The position numbers and the translations under genes were made by a program. DNA of 64,000 nucleotides from an uncultured Rhizobiaceae bacterium (GTDB taxonomy: Bacteria > Pseudomonadota > Alphaproteobacteria > Rhizobiales > Rhizobiaceae): NCBI GenBank assembly GCA_958296345.1, contig CATQIJ010000012.1, positions 62,001 to 126,000 of the forward strand. Reading direction: 5' to 3'. Within the stretch, counting starts at the first letter, position 1. Each line of letters begins with the position of its first letter. Below the pieces are notes generated by a model, which was not told where the DNA came from, ran no database searches, and was given only the letters and a program-made list of their open reading frames with translations. Positions 9,368 to 18,296 of the stretch are shown piece by piece.

Positions 9368-10585
9368 TTAATTAATACTATAGCCCCGTTCATAAGTTGA
9401 TTTGATCATTGCCAAAGCCTTCTCTTTGCTCAATTTTGCATTAAAACGTGCAGGGTGCACAACAGGAAGATCATACTCAGGTTCATTTTCCATAATCCAA
9501 TGGGCAAGAAAACCACCTGCTCCTCCACCAGTGCCGATCCCTACGGTAAATCCACTGGCAAGCCACAGTCCCTTGTGCCCATCGATAGGGCCAAGTAAGG
9601 GGCAACCATCAGGGGTGTAGCAAATGGGACCATTGTTGACCGTTTTTATCCCAGATTCGCCGAAAGCTGGTATGCGCTCAATAACACGCTCCAACTCTGG
9701 CAAGAGACGATCAAGTTCAGGTGAGAGTAATTCTTCCTTGAAATCCTTGGGGATTCCATCAGTGGCCCAAAACTTAGGTCCTTGTTCATAAACGCCACAC
9801 AAAAAACCATCATGTTCCTGACGAATGTTTGCAGGCGCAGCGGGGTCGCGAACGGTGGGTAGTTCTCGCCCGATATCAACAAGCCCAGCAACGGTTCCCG
9901 TAATTACTTCGTGATGTTGCAACGCATAGAGCGGCAGGTTCAACCCGAGTTGTAGTGCTAATTCACGGGTACAGAAGCTCGCAGCAAGAACAATGCTTTC
10001 AGCTATAACCACGCCCTTTGTTGTTGTTATTTTCCAACCATTCGGTGATTGCTCAATTTTTTCAGCAGACGTTTCAGTTTGAACAGTTGCCCCTAACTGA
10101 CGAGCTGCTTTAGCCATTGCATAGGTCGCCCCTGAGGGGTCCACATGGCCATCAGTCGGCGTATGCGCTACTCCAGTTAAGTCGCCAATCTCCAGCAACG
10201 GATGAGCAGCCTTCACTTCAGTAGGTGTAAGAATGTTATAAGGAATACCAAGCTCGCGATACATAGGGATTAAAGCCTCATAGGCCAGCAATTCATCCAT
10301 AGATGTGGCAAGACGTAAACTGCCAGTTTGATGAAATCCTACCGAATGGTTCGTTTCTAATTCGGCTGCTAGGTAAGTTCTGATCGACGCTGTGAATAGC
10401 CGCGTCATGGCAGCATAGGGTCCGAAATATGTTGTATTTCCTGCTGCATGCCATGTTGATCCAGAAGTTAGTTGCCTCCGCTCTAGCAAGGTCACATCTG
10501 TCCATCCACGTTTCGCTAATCCGTATAGAACAGCGCAGCCAACAATCCCTCCACCAATTACAGCTACTCTTACATGTTTGGTCAA
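9368..10585 (-). CDS. FAD-dependent oxidoreductase, dimethylglycine/sarcosine dehydrogenase-like, lacking the folate-binding half
   Basis: A 405-residue DAO-type flavoprotein: the N-terminal dinucleotide-binding motif is VIGGGIVGCAVLYGLAKRG, followed by STWHAAG, where the His is the covalent flavin attachment point in dimethylglycine and sarcosine dehydrogenases. The C-terminal GIGTGGGAGGFLAHWI completes FAD binding. Family members that demethylate dimethylglycine or sarcosine are usually about 800 residues, with a C-terminal GcvT-like folate domain. This one stops (YERGYSIN) exactly where the linker to that domain would begin, and no GcvT-like sequence follows in any frame before 9240. It therefore looks truncated, though free-standing members exist. 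Its ATG overlaps the stop of the MttB remnant upstream. Confidence 0.75.
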   Translation of the reverse strand: MTKHVRVAVIGGGIVGCAVLYGLAKRGWTDVTLLERRQLTSGSTWHAAGNTTYFGPYAAMTRLFTASIRTYLAAELETNHSVGFHQTGSLRLATSMDELLAYEALIPMYRELGIPYNILTPTEVKAAHPLLEIGDLTGVAHTPTDGHVDPSGATYAMAKAARQLGATVQTETSAEKIEQSPNGWKITTTKGVVIAESIVLAASFCTRELALQLGLNLPLYALQHHEVITGTVAGLVDIGRELPTVRDPAAPANIRQEHDGFLCGVYEQGPKFWATDGIPKDFKEELLSPELDRLLPELERVIERIPAFGESGIKTVNNGPICYTPDGCPLLGPIDGHKGLWLASGFTVGIGTGGGAGGFLAHWIMENEPEYDLPVVHPARFNAKLSKEKALAMIKSTYERGYSIN

Positions 10586-10902
10586 ATTGAGGTCCTTTGT
10601 TCAAGATGAATTGCATAGGCCGAGCGAATTTTTGCATCTGTCTCTGCGTTGATTTTGAACGTTGGTTCACGACTTAATATTTGGTCAGCATGTAGACTAG
10701 CCCGGACCCAAACATCGTTACTTCCTGCATCTTCCCAATCACTGGGCGAGGCTCGATCTGCATGTTTTGGATAAACAAATTCAGTTTCCATAAGTTCAAG
10801 AGTTTGCTCTTCCCCAAGATAGTGCCCAGCACCTGTTACTACTTTCTTGATCGTATCAACTGGCAGGCTATCAGCATTTGGAATGTGGGTGATATTCATC
10901 AT
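10582..10902 (-). pseudogene. Remnant of a trimethylamine methyltransferase-family (MttB/MtgB) gene, C-terminal about 100 residues only
   Basis: The visible 106 residues (VVTGAGHYLGEEQTLELM, ETEFVYPKHADR, DWEDAGSNDVW) match the extreme C-terminus of the MttB family of corrinoid methyltransferases, which are normally about 480-520 residues. The upstream 200 bases are AT-rich and noncoding, so the catalytic barrel is missing rather than frameshifted. Non-pyrrolysine MttB homologues demethylate glycine betaine or other quaternary amines. The position right before a DMGDH-like flavoprotein, with an ATGA overlap, suggests a decayed demethylation operon. The fragment could still be translated, but it should have no methyltransferase activity. 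Confidence 0.75.
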
Positions 10903-11110
10903 AATTTATCTAAACTACGCCATAGCTAATTTTGTCAAGCTGAGCTTAAAAACAGACCTTGTAACATTTCAAAATTTAATCACTTCTGGTTACCACCTGC
11001 CATACAGTTTTTGTGAGAATTCCTTTAATCACAATCAGTAGATTGATAATTTTAGCCAAACTTGTAGAGTGATTTTAAGAATAATTTCCTGATTCATTTT
11101 TGATATTGCT

Positions 11111-11398
11111 ATGACACCAGACGCTGCCACATCCATTGCTATTTCCGGCTTGCAATTTATTGCAGGTGATGAAGATCAGATTTCTCGTTTTATTGCGCTT
11201 ACTGGTATTTCGCCTGACGAAATGCGGAAAGCTGCTGGCTCGCAAAGCTTTTTGATCGCTGTGCTTGAGTTTTTCATGGGCGATGAACCAACGCTTTTGG
11301 CTTTTACAGCTAGTCAAAATATTGATCCTAATGATATTCAAAGGGCACTTCATACGTTTTCACCGCCAGGTTTAAATTCTGGCGAAACTGAGTGGTAG
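11111..11398 (+). CDS. DUF3572 family protein
   Basis: A 95-residue, mostly helical acidic protein with no signal or membrane segment. The sequence ([17 protein letters not shown] ... [15 protein letters not shown]-like pattern) matches DUF3572, a small family confined to Alphaproteobacteria whose function is unknown. The stop codon is one base before the start of dinB, so the two are likely co-transcribed, but the family has no proven tie to DNA repair. Confidence 0.8.
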   Translation: MTPDAATSIAISGLQFIAGDEDQISRFIALTGISPDEMRKAAGSQSFLIAVLEFFMGDEPTLLAFTASQNIDPNDIQRALHTFSPPGLNSGETEW

Positions 11399-11399
11399 G

Positions 11400-12701
11400 A
11401 TGGAAAAGCTTAGCGAAGCCCCAGTTGAAGGACTTTGCCGAGATTGTATAACTTGGCAAAAGCCTGAAAATAAATCCAGATGCACTAAATGCGGTAGCCC
11501 ACGTGTTATTCGCCACCCAGAGCTTAAGACTCTTGCAATTGCTCACATAGACTGTGATGCGTTTTATGCTTCTGTTGAAAAGCGTGACGACCCATCTTTA
11601 GCGGACAAGCCCGTTATCATTGGTGGTGGTCGTCGCGGTGTTGTTTCTACCTGTTGTTATATTGCCCGCATTCGCGGCGTTCATTCTGCCATGCCAATGT
11701 TTAAAGCGCTCGCAGCTTGCCCTGATGCAATAGTCATTCCACCCCATATGTCAAAATATTCAGAGGCTGGCCACACCATTCGAGAGATGATGCGAACGCT
11801 TACACCCATGGTTGAACCGCTTTCGATTGATGAGGCGTTTCTTGATATGAATGGCACGCAAAAATTGCATGGCGCCTGCCCTGCAGAGGTTTTGGTGAGG
11901 CTGGCAAAACGCATTGAAGACGAACTGAGCCTGAGCGTCTCAGTCGGGCTATCTTATTGTAAATTTCTTGCAAAAGTTGCTTCCGACATGAATAAACCAC
12001 GAGGGTTTTCGGTTGTCGGCGAAGCGGAGGCTGTTTCATTTCTTCGTAAGCAGTCAGTTTCAATTGTTTGGGGGGTTGGTAAGGTGACGCAAAAAATGCT
12101 TGCTAAAGATGGCATTACCGAACTCTCAACCGTTCAAGATATGGCTGAGATAGACCTTATTCGACGATATGGCTCTATGGGACAGCATCTTGCACGGCTT
12201 TCACGCGGGGAAGACAGCCGCAGTATAAAACCTAGTAGTGGCTCAAAGTCTGTGAGCAAAGAAACAACTTTCAACGATGATAGGTCTACGCAAGAACAAC
12301 TATTGCCAGTTTTGCGTAAATTATCACAGGGCGTTTCTTCTCAGCTAAAGAAGAAGCATATCGCGGGGCAAACAGTTGTCGTAAAACTCAAAACAGCCGA
12401 CTTTAAAACACGAACTAGATCACGCCAAATTCCTGACCCAACACAATTGGAAGATCGTATTTTTCGCACAGGTACGGATCTGTTATTACCAGAGCTTGAC
12501 GGAACAAAATTTAGACTGCTTGGTATAGGTGTTTCAACACTTGGGCCAGATGAACAAGCTGACCCTGATGATATGCTGGATCCTGATGCAAACCGCAGAG
12601 CGGATGCAGAACGTGCTATTGATAGCGTGCGTGAGAAATTTGGCTCTGATGCTGTAAAATTTGGCATTAATTTTAAAGGTGATAAAAATGAACGCAAATG
12701 A
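11400..12701 (+). CDS. dinB: DNA polymerase IV with N-terminal zinc-ribbon extension
   Basis: A 433-residue Y-family polymerase for lesion bypass. Catalytic motifs are [15 protein letters not shown] (first metal Asp) and [11 protein letters not shown] (SIDEAF motif with Asp/Glu). The steric and nucleotide-contact region is [15 protein letters not shown], and the little-finger domain occupies about residues 270-390. Before the polymerase fold there is a 40-residue extension with two CxxC pairs (CRDC and CTKC), a probable zinc ribbon also seen in other rhizobial DinB proteins. No LexA box was identified upstream. The gene follows DUF3572 immediately and overlaps the DUF924 gene by 14 bases. Confidence 0.92.
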   Translation: MEKLSEAPVEGLCRDCITWQKPENKSRCTKCGSPRVIRHPELKTLAIAHIDCDAFYASVEKRDDPSLADKPVIIGGGRRGVVSTCCYIARIRGVHSAMPMFKALAACPDAIVIPPHMSKYSEAGHTIREMMRTLTPMVEPLSIDEAFLDMNGTQKLHGACPAEVLVRLAKRIEDELSLSVSVGLSYCKFLAKVASDMNKPRGFSVVGEAEAVSFLRKQSVSIVWGVGKVTQKMLAKDGITELSTVQDMAEIDLIRRYGSMGQHLARLSRGEDSRSIKPSSGSKSVSKETTFNDDRSTQEQLLPVLRKLSQGVSSQLKKKHIAGQTVVVKLKTADFKTRTRSRQIPDPTQLEDRIFRTGTDLLLPELDGTKFRLLGIGVSTLGPDEQADPDDMLDPDANRRADAERAIDSVREKFGSDAVKFGINFKGDKNERK

Positions 12702-13227
12702 TGTATTGGAATTTTGGGCACGCATTGGTAGTAAGGGTTTGTGGACTAAGAACCCAGAAGTGGATGCGCAAATTCACGAAAAATTTGGCCAGCTTCACGA
12801 AGATGCTTGCACTGGTAAACTAGACCATTGGATCAGCACACCCGATGGTGCGCTAGCGCTCATCATTGTCCTTGATCAGTTCTCAAGAAACATGTTTCGA
12901 GGCGCTGTAAAAAGCTTCGCTCAAGATGCAAAAGCTTTAAAAATTGCTAAGTCAGCCATTAATAATGGGGTAGACAAAGACGCAAGATCAGAGTTGCGTT
13001 TGTTCTTTTATCTACCTTATGAACATTCAGAAAAACTCGAAGATCAAGAAGAGTCAGTGAACTTATTAAATACATTCAACGATTCACCTGAGTTCATGAA
13101 AGCCGTCATAGAACACCACGACATCATAGAACGCTTCGGCCGCTTTCCCCATCGCAATGCAGTTTTAGGTAGAGAGACTACACCAGATGAACAAGCATAT
13201 TTAGATGGTGGTGGGTTTAAGGGATAA
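12688..13227 (+). CDS. DUF924 family protein
   Basis: A 179-residue protein with the family pattern [42 protein letters not shown] and [16 protein letters not shown]924 proteins are alpha-helical, TPR-like and of unknown function. I place the start at ATG 12688, inside the last codons of dinB, because AAAGGTGAT lies seven bases upstream and homologues begin with a short leader before VLEFW. An in-frame ATG at 12661 is possible but lies further inside dinB. It is likely co-translated with dinB. Confidence 0.88.
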   Translation: MNANDVLEFWARIGSKGLWTKNPEVDAQIHEKFGQLHEDACTGKLDHWISTPDGALALIIVLDQFSRNMFRGAVKSFAQDAKALKIAKSAINNGVDKDARSELRLFFYLPYEHSEKLEDQEESVNLLNTFNDSPEFMKAVIEHHDIIERFGRFPHRNAVLGRETTPDEQAYLDGGGFKG

Positions 13228-13548
13228 ACTTTACTGGAAAATGTTCTTTCAATAATAATTCCTAATTAATCGAAATTCAGCACGTGTTGTTAAATGAATA
13301 CTGTAGGTATGATATTTTTACGCACCAATGACCGTTGCTGACCTAAGGTTGCCGTTCAGGTTTATATATCCAAAGTCAGGTGTGCGGACAAAGCGCGATT
13401 TTCATTTTTGATTAGTTGCTACAGAATCCGAACAAATGGAAGATGCCAATAGCAGACGCAGCAAGTGTGTCTGTGCTCATACAAAATATGAATCTAGCGG
13501 TGTCTTCGAGTTTTCCGCAAAACCAGCCGAACCATGAAATACTGGTAG
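13228..13548. other. Intergenic stretch without recognisable features
   Basis: A 321-base gap between the convergent DUF924 gene and the lysR-type gene. I see no coding frame with family signatures, no clear terminator and none of the repeat modules found elsewhere in the window. Confidence 0.5.
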
Positions 13549-14419
13549 TTAGGTTTCCTCTTCCACAAAAATTTGCCTGCGTGCCCTGAATTCGTTTACC
13601 AGAAAATCGACTAACGACCGAACGCGTGTTGTCTTTCGTAAATCAGTATGGAGAAGTAGCCAGATAGAACGGTCAGGGACGATTTCTGTGCCGGGTACAC
13701 GAACCAACTGCGGGTATCGACGAGCAATAAAGCAAGGCAAATAACTCATGCCTGCTCCGTTACTGACCATATGCGTGATGAGCGTGGGGGATCGTATGCG
13801 GTTCTTAACCTGTGCTTTTGGGAAAGGGCTGTTCTTGACCCAGTTCATTTGCGCACGATCGCTGCCCCAACCGAGCCAGCAAAGGCCTTCGCCTAATTTT
13901 CCAGCTTTTTCATGATGCTGATCCAGATAGGCCTTGCTAGCATAGATGCCTTGGTCATATTGCACGACCTTTCTGCCAACAACATCATCATCTACATCGT
14001 GTGCGACCCGAACAGAAACATCTGTTTCAGAGCGGTTAATGCTGGCAAGCCGGTTGGTGACGGTAACTTCTAGCTCGATTTCAGGGTATGTTTTGCTAAA
14101 GTCGACGAGGATCTCGGGCATTATCATTGAAGCAAATACCGTTGGAATCGAAAGACGGACGGTGCCTGCCGCCTCGTGATCAAGCCCCTGAAATGATCGA
14201 GCGTTCGACCTCTTCGGCAATAGGAAGCAGCGTTTCGCCAGCAGCGGTCAGTGTCAGTCCGTTGCGCGAGCGGTCAAATAGACGAACCCCATACTCAGAT
14301 TCGAGCGCCTTCAGGTTTCGATCTACTGTTGCATGTGTGCCTCCTAATGCGTCGGAGGCTGCACGCAGACTACCTGAGCGCGCCACCTCCAAAAAGTAAG
14401 GAATACGAGCCCAATCCAT
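13549..14419 (-). CDS. LysR-family transcriptional regulator, frameshifted as sequenced
   Basis: The N-terminal frame (from ATG 14419) is a LysR winged helix-turn-helix: MDWARIPYFLEVARSGSLRA, then HATVDRNLKALESEYGVRLF. The second frame (ending 13549) is the substrate-binding domain, beginning AAGTVRLSIPTVFAS and containing MVSNGAGMSYLPCF. The frames meet near 14180-14195 at ...SIISG/LDHEAAG, next to a run of four G; a net one-base insertion or two-base deletion separates them. With the break repaired the protein would be about 290 residues, normal for the family. It is divergent from the haloalkane dehalogenase gene with 159 bases between, the classic layout for a LysR protein and its target. 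Base composition is more GC-rich than in the flanking genes. Confidence 0.8.
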
Positions 14420-14578
14420 TTTGTTCTTCCTCCAGAAAAATTGACAGATATATTCTTAAGTAGCAATAAATTCATGGTCTGTTTTTGAGCCACTGTGTAC
14501 CAATTTTAGGGGTATCGGATCAAAAAAGAAACACATAGTTTCTCACGATACAAGTATTCATACTTCAGGAGATTGACC

Positions 14579-15532
14579 ATGAATCGAAGAGAACTAATGA
14601 TTTCAGCCGCCGCTGCTGGCGCGATCACAGCGACGTATCCGGCTTGGGCGGCATCGGGTAGCAAGTTTGTTTATAAAAAATCACGTCTTGCGGTATTAGG
14701 CTATGAACTTGCTTATGTTGACGTTGGCAATGGTGATCCGGTGGTGTTCCTGCACGGCAACCCGACATCGTCGTATCTATGGCGTAACATTCTGCCTAGT
14801 ATTGAGAAAACCCACCGGGTTATTGCACCAGATCTGATCGGTATGGGTGATAGCGACAAGCCTGATATTGGCTACACCTATTTAGACCACGTTGATCATT
14901 TGCACGGGTTTCTTGATGCGCTGGATTTGCAAAATGTCACCTTGGTAGTTCATGACTGGGGTTCGGCACTAGGCTTGGATTGGGCTGCAGTAAATGAAGA
15001 TCGGGTCAAAGCGGTTGCGTTCATGGAGGCAATTTTACCGCCCGGTGCACCTGCGCCAATCTATGAGGCTATGGGGCCATTTGGTCAGCTATTCAAGTCT
15101 TGGAGGACACAAGGCGTTGGTGAACAGATGATCCTGGAAGAAAATTTTTTCATCAACGAAGTGCTAGCCAAGATGGGTGTTGCAACCCCACTCGACGAAG
15201 ATGTTCTGGCGCATTACAACAGCTATTATCCGACACCCGCATCGAGACGACCGCTACTTCAGTGGTCTCGTGAGGTTCCTATTGGTGGAGAGCCAGCACA
15301 TAGTGTCGACGCAGTAAACCGGTACTCCAAATGGTTCTTTGATAGCGATATCCCAAAGCTGATGATCCACGCCGAACCAGGCGCGCTGATCCCGCCTCAA
15401 GCTGCTGAATATCTGAAGCAGAAGCTCAAAAACCTAACTACCGTGAATATCGGGGCAGGTGTACACTATCTGCAAGAAGACAATCCTGATGCGATCTCGT
15501 TCGCCTTGGCGAATTGGTTGGAGACCATGTAG
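14579..15532 (+). CDS. Haloalkane dehalogenase (HLD-II type) with TAT signal
   Basis: A 317-residue alpha/beta hydrolase. HGNPTSSYLWRN provides the halide-binding Asn, VVHDWGSALG carries the nucleophile Asp followed by the halide-binding Trp, AFMEAI holds the catalytic acid Glu in the position used by LinB/DhaA-type enzymes, and GVHYLQED has the catalytic His. The reaction replaces a halogen with hydroxyl. Unusually, the first 27 residues (NRRELMISAAAAGA...AWA) form a twin-arginine export signal, so the enzyme would act in the periplasm. Start ATG 14579 has AGGAG eight bases upstream; the TTG at 14573 is less likely. GC content and codon choice differ from the dcw genes, suggesting acquisition by transfer. 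Confidence 0.88.
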   Translation: MNRRELMISAAAAGAITATYPAWAASGSKFVYKKSRLAVLGYELAYVDVGNGDPVVFLHGNPTSSYLWRNILPSIEKTHRVIAPDLIGMGDSDKPDIGYTYLDHVDHLHGFLDALDLQNVTLVVHDWGSALGLDWAAVNEDRVKAVAFMEAILPPGAPAPIYEAMGPFGQLFKSWRTQGVGEQMILEENFFINEVLAKMGVATPLDEDVLAHYNSYYPTPASRRPLLQWSREVPIGGEPAHSVDAVNRYSKWFFDSDIPKLMIHAEPGALIPPQAAEYLKQKLKNLTTVNIGAGVHYLQEDNPDAISFALANWLETM

Positions 15533-15720
15533 CAATGGAGAATGTCAGCGTTTAACATATTTATCCATCGACGGTGTTCTGAAGGGCATCTGACATAAAG
15601 GTCGGATGCCCGCTGTTAGGAACTTGTATGATGAATGTCTGCCTTGCTTTTAAGGTTATCGAATAACTCAAGCCCAATTCCCACCTTGCTCATGAACTAC
15701 TTCCCGCCTATACCACTTTT

Positions 15721-16126
15721 ACCAGTCGGTCGGGTGATTGCTGCTGCTAGTTCTGAAAAGACGTAGTGGAGGAAAGTCCGGGCTCCATGGAAACACGATG
15801 CCGGATAACATCCGGCTGGGGGAGTGGGTAACCACAAACTCAAGGGATAGTGCCACAGAAAGCAAACCTCCTTCGTTTCGGCTTAGGGAAGGGTGAAAGG
15901 GTAGGGTAAGAGCCTACCGCACGCGTCAGCAATGGCCGTGGCAAGGTAAACCCCATCGGGAGCAAAACCGAATAGGGACAATGCGAGATAGCAATATCTC
16001 AGCCTGTTTCCAGGTCAATTGTCCGGGTAGGTTGCACCGAGGCGACAAGCAATTGTCGTCCCAGATGAATAATCACCGCGTCTCTTTCGAGAGGCCATAC
16101 AGAACCCGGCTTATAGACCGACTGGT
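15721..16126 (+). ncRNA. rnpB: RNase P RNA (bacterial type A)
   Basis: The ends form a perfect 11-bp P1 stem (ACCAGTCGGTC at 15721 with GACCGACTGGT ending 16126). The universally conserved core GAGGAAAGTCCGGGCTCC lies at 15769-15786, followed by ACACGATGCCGGATAAC-type P7-P10 sequence and AGAACCCGGCTTATAG near the 3' end (P4 partner). The length of about 406 nt is normal. The RNA is the catalytic subunit that matures tRNA 5' ends. A T run follows at 16128. Open frames on both strands here are meaningless. Confidence 0.95.
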
Positions 16127-16167
16127 GTTTTTATATTGTGAACAGTTCAATGCGAACTGCTTCTTTC

Positions 16168-16290
16168 TTGGCGAACAAATCAAAAGGATTTGCTTCGCTT
16201 TTTTTCTTTCTGCCAAGGCATCCGCCTTGCCGTCCGTTCACGAACTGCACTTCGGCTAGTCGCCTCAGTTTTGTTCTGCCACGGAGGGGG
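16168..16290. repeat. Palindromic repeat modules D and A downstream of rnpB
   Basis: 16168-16199 is a module D hairpin (TTGGCGAACAA ... TTGCTTCGCT). It is followed at 16212-16290 by module A, a small GGCAAGGCATCC-type hairpin, then GTCCGTTC and a terminal CTGCCACGGAGGG; TCCGT pairs with ACGGA. The same modules occur at 8339-8450 and, for A, inside uvrD at 56972-57050. Confidence 0.75.
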
Positions 16291-16337
16291 GAATTAAACT
16301 CAGATTTTATTAAGACACTGGCTTTGCGCAGCTCTTT

Positions 16338-16482
16338 TCCCCTCTCCCCTTGTGGGAGAGGGTGGGCTGCATCGTTAGATGCAGGTCGGGTGAGGGGTAA
16401 AACTAACAGCGATTTCATTGCCTCAAGATTACCCCTCATCCGCCAGCTACGACGCCCCTTCTCTCACAAGGGGAGAAGGGGA
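16338..16482. repeat. Inverted pair of module E repeats
   Basis: The left copy (16338-16400) reads CCCTCTCCCCTTGTGGGAGA, GGGTGGGCTGC, a small stem, then GGTCGGGTGAGGGGTAA. A partial inverted copy lies at 16429-16482 (ACCCCTCATCCGCC...CACAAGGGGAGAAGGGG). The left copy closely matches 53346-53410. The pair fills much of the rnpB-mraZ gap; the 121-codon open frame here is an artefact of the repeat. Confidence 0.75.
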
Positions 16483-16610
16483 ATTTTGTTCTTCATTCTC
16501 TGAGTCAAAATGACTCATTCTTCTAAAACCGATAACGGGTTAGCTTGAGGTATGTGGAGTTTATCCGCACCAAACATTCCGGAGCGAAATTCCTAATAAA
16601 TCCCTAATAT

Positions 16611-16650
16611 CCCATTGACCCCCAAATTTTCCCATGATATCCCATATTTC
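16611..16650 (-). promoter_or_regulatory. Probable MraZ operator: four TGGG boxes with 10-bp period, overlapping a promoter-like sequence
   Basis: On the plus strand CCCA occurs at 16611, 16621, 16631 and 16641, exactly 10 bp apart; on the minus strand these are (A/T)TGGG boxes separated by six bases. MraZ binds tandem TGGG-type boxes on one face of the helix. A TTGACC (16615) with a 17-base gap to TATCCC (16638) could be the mra promoter, so binding would block it. The start of mraZ is 88 bases downstream. Confidence 0.7.
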
Positions 16651-16737
16651 ACGCTTAATCTTAGCCATTAAGGCTTGAGAAGCTCTGGGGGGGTGGCTTG
16701 CCTTAGTGCGGTTATCAATAAATTTGGAAGGTGGGTT

Positions 16738-17232
16738 ATGGATCGGTTCCTGTCGAACACGATCAATAAGGTGGATAAAAAGGGTAGGGTTTCTATCCCT
16801 GCTTCTTTTCGTCCGATTTTAGGAAATACCAGTCATCTTTATATTTTAAACTCTGTCGATCAACCAACGGTTGATGCGGGCGGAGTTGAGTTAATTGAAC
16901 GCAAAGAGCGTCAACTTGAGAGCATGGATCAGTTTTCTGAGGAGTACGAGTTGCAGTCGTTTGTACTTCATGGGGATTCAACTGAATTAAAAATTGATGG
17001 TGAGGGGCGGATTGTGCTTACTGATTTAATTCGCGAGCAAACTGGAATTGCAGACCGCGCTGCCTTTGTTGGGCGTGGGCATTTTTTCCAGATTTGGGAG
17101 CCAGAAAAGTTTCGTAGCTATCGCGAGGAAGCGCGAAAAAAAGTCGCTGAGATGCGCCGCGCAAAATCTGGAATGGCGCTGGGGGGCGCTAACGGTGGTG
17201 TTGCAACAAGACAGGAAGAGCAAGGTAGATGA
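16738..17232 (+). CDS. mraZ: MraZ, transcriptional regulator of the dcw cluster
   Basis: A 164-residue protein with two AbrB-like SpoVT/MraZ domains. The first starts DRFLSNTINKVDKKGRVSIP, and the second contains STELKIDGEGRIVL and FVGRGHFFQIWEPEKF. MraZ forms a ring-shaped oligomer that binds tandem TGGG boxes upstream of its own gene and represses the dcw operon. I start at ATG 16738, preceded by GGAAGGTGGG, because homologues begin M(D/N)RFLS; an earlier in-frame start at 16675 would add 21 unrelated residues. The C-terminal tail is Gly/Ala-rich. Its stop overlaps the rsmH start by four bases. Confidence 0.95.
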   Translation: MDRFLSNTINKVDKKGRVSIPASFRPILGNTSHLYILNSVDQPTVDAGGVELIERKERQLESMDQFSEEYELQSFVLHGDSTELKIDGEGRIVLTDLIREQTGIADRAAFVGRGHFFQIWEPEKFRSYREEARKKVAEMRRAKSGMALGGANGGVATRQEEQGR

Positions 17233-18290
17233 AGGACAACAATATCATATCTGATGTTGTAGGCGGACCTGTTCGTCATGTGCCGGTTATGCTCAACGAG
17301 GTCTTGTCTTGTTTGCAACTCACTGCTGAAAATCAAGCGCCCTTAAAAATTGTTGATGGTACTTTTGGAGCTGGTGGGTATTCATCTGCAATGATTGAAG
17401 CGGGTGCGGACGTTATGGCGATTGACCGTGATCCAAATGCTATTCGTGATGGCGCGAAATTAGTTTCAAAATTTGACGGTAAATTATCGCTTGTCTCAGG
17501 CGAGTTTCGGTATTTAGATACGCTGGCTCATGAAAATAATTTTGGCGCTGCGGATGGTGTTGTTTTAGACATCGGTGTTTCGTCTATGCAGTTGGATGAA
17601 GCAGAGCGTGGGTTTTCGTTTCAAAAAGATGGCCCTCTAGATATGCGTATGTCACAGTCAGGTGTGAGTGCGGCAGACGTTGTGAATACGATGAAGCAAT
17701 CTGATTTAACGCGTGTTATTGGAATTTTAGGTGAAGAACGTAGAGCTTCACATGTTTCGCGTGCGATTGTGCGCGAACGCGAGAAAGTGCCGTTTTCGAC
17801 AACGCTTCAATTGGCGAATGTAGTTGAGAAGACTCTAGGGCGGCGCGCAACAGATAGAATTCACCCAGCAACTAAGACGTTTCAGGCTTTGCGAATTTTT
17901 GTAAATCAAGAACTAGAGCAATTGGGTGAGGCGCTGTTTGCAGCCGAGCGCCTGTTGAAATCTGGTGGCCGTTTAGTCGTTGTTACCTTCCATTCACTTG
18001 AAGATAGATTGGTAAAACTATTCTTTAAAGACCGCACAGGCGGGCAAGAAGGTTCGCGGCATTTACCTTTGGTAAAACCTTTGGTAAACCATAAAGATGC
18101 AACATTCATGATTCATGGCAAAGGTTTGTTGAAGGCTAGCCGGGAAGAAGCTGAGATTAACCCAAGATCGCGTTCTGCCAAACTACGGTGGGGTGAGCGT
18201 AATGAAACTCAAGCAAGTACGCTTGATATGTCAATTTTTGGGCTGCCAAATCTCGTTCCTCTAGGCGCTTTGCAACCCAAGGGAGAATGA
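17229..18290 (+). CDS. rsmH: 16S rRNA (cytosine-1402-N4)-methyltransferase
   Basis: A 353-residue RsmH (MraW). The SAM-binding loop is DGTFGAGGYS (about 38-47), followed by AIDRDPNA, DIGVSSMQLDEAERGFSF and GPLDMRM, all family signatures. FHSLEDRLVK near residue 255 is the second conserved block. It methylates N4 of C1402 in the 30S P site. The ATG overlaps the mraZ stop (ATGA), and ftsL begins seven bases after its stop, the standard dcw order. The frame is intact, in contrast to the three genes that follow. Confidence 0.96.
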   Translation: MKDNNIISDVVGGPVRHVPVMLNEVLSCLQLTAENQAPLKIVDGTFGAGGYSSAMIEAGADVMAIDRDPNAIRDGAKLVSKFDGKLSLVSGEFRYLDTLAHENNFGAADGVVLDIGVSSMQLDEAERGFSFQKDGPLDMRMSQSGVSAADVVNTMKQSDLTRVIGILGEERRASHVSRAIVREREKVPFSTTLQLANVVEKTLGRRATDRIHPATKTFQALRIFVNQELEQLGEALFAAERLLKSGGRLVVVTFHSLEDRLVKLFFKDRTGGQEGSRHLPLVKPLVNHKDATFMIHGKGLLKASREEAEINPRSRSAKLRWGERNETQASTLDMSIFGLPNLVPLGALQPKGE

Positions 18291-18296
18291 AGCAAA

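Noticed and set aside
15981-16259. Open frame of 92 codons within and after rnpB
   Set aside because: It covers the conserved 3' half of RNase P RNA and repeat modules, and shows no protein family features.
16138-16503. Open frame of 121 codons between rnpB and mraZ
   Set aside because: It is made of modules D, A and E; the same DNA elsewhere is in other frames.
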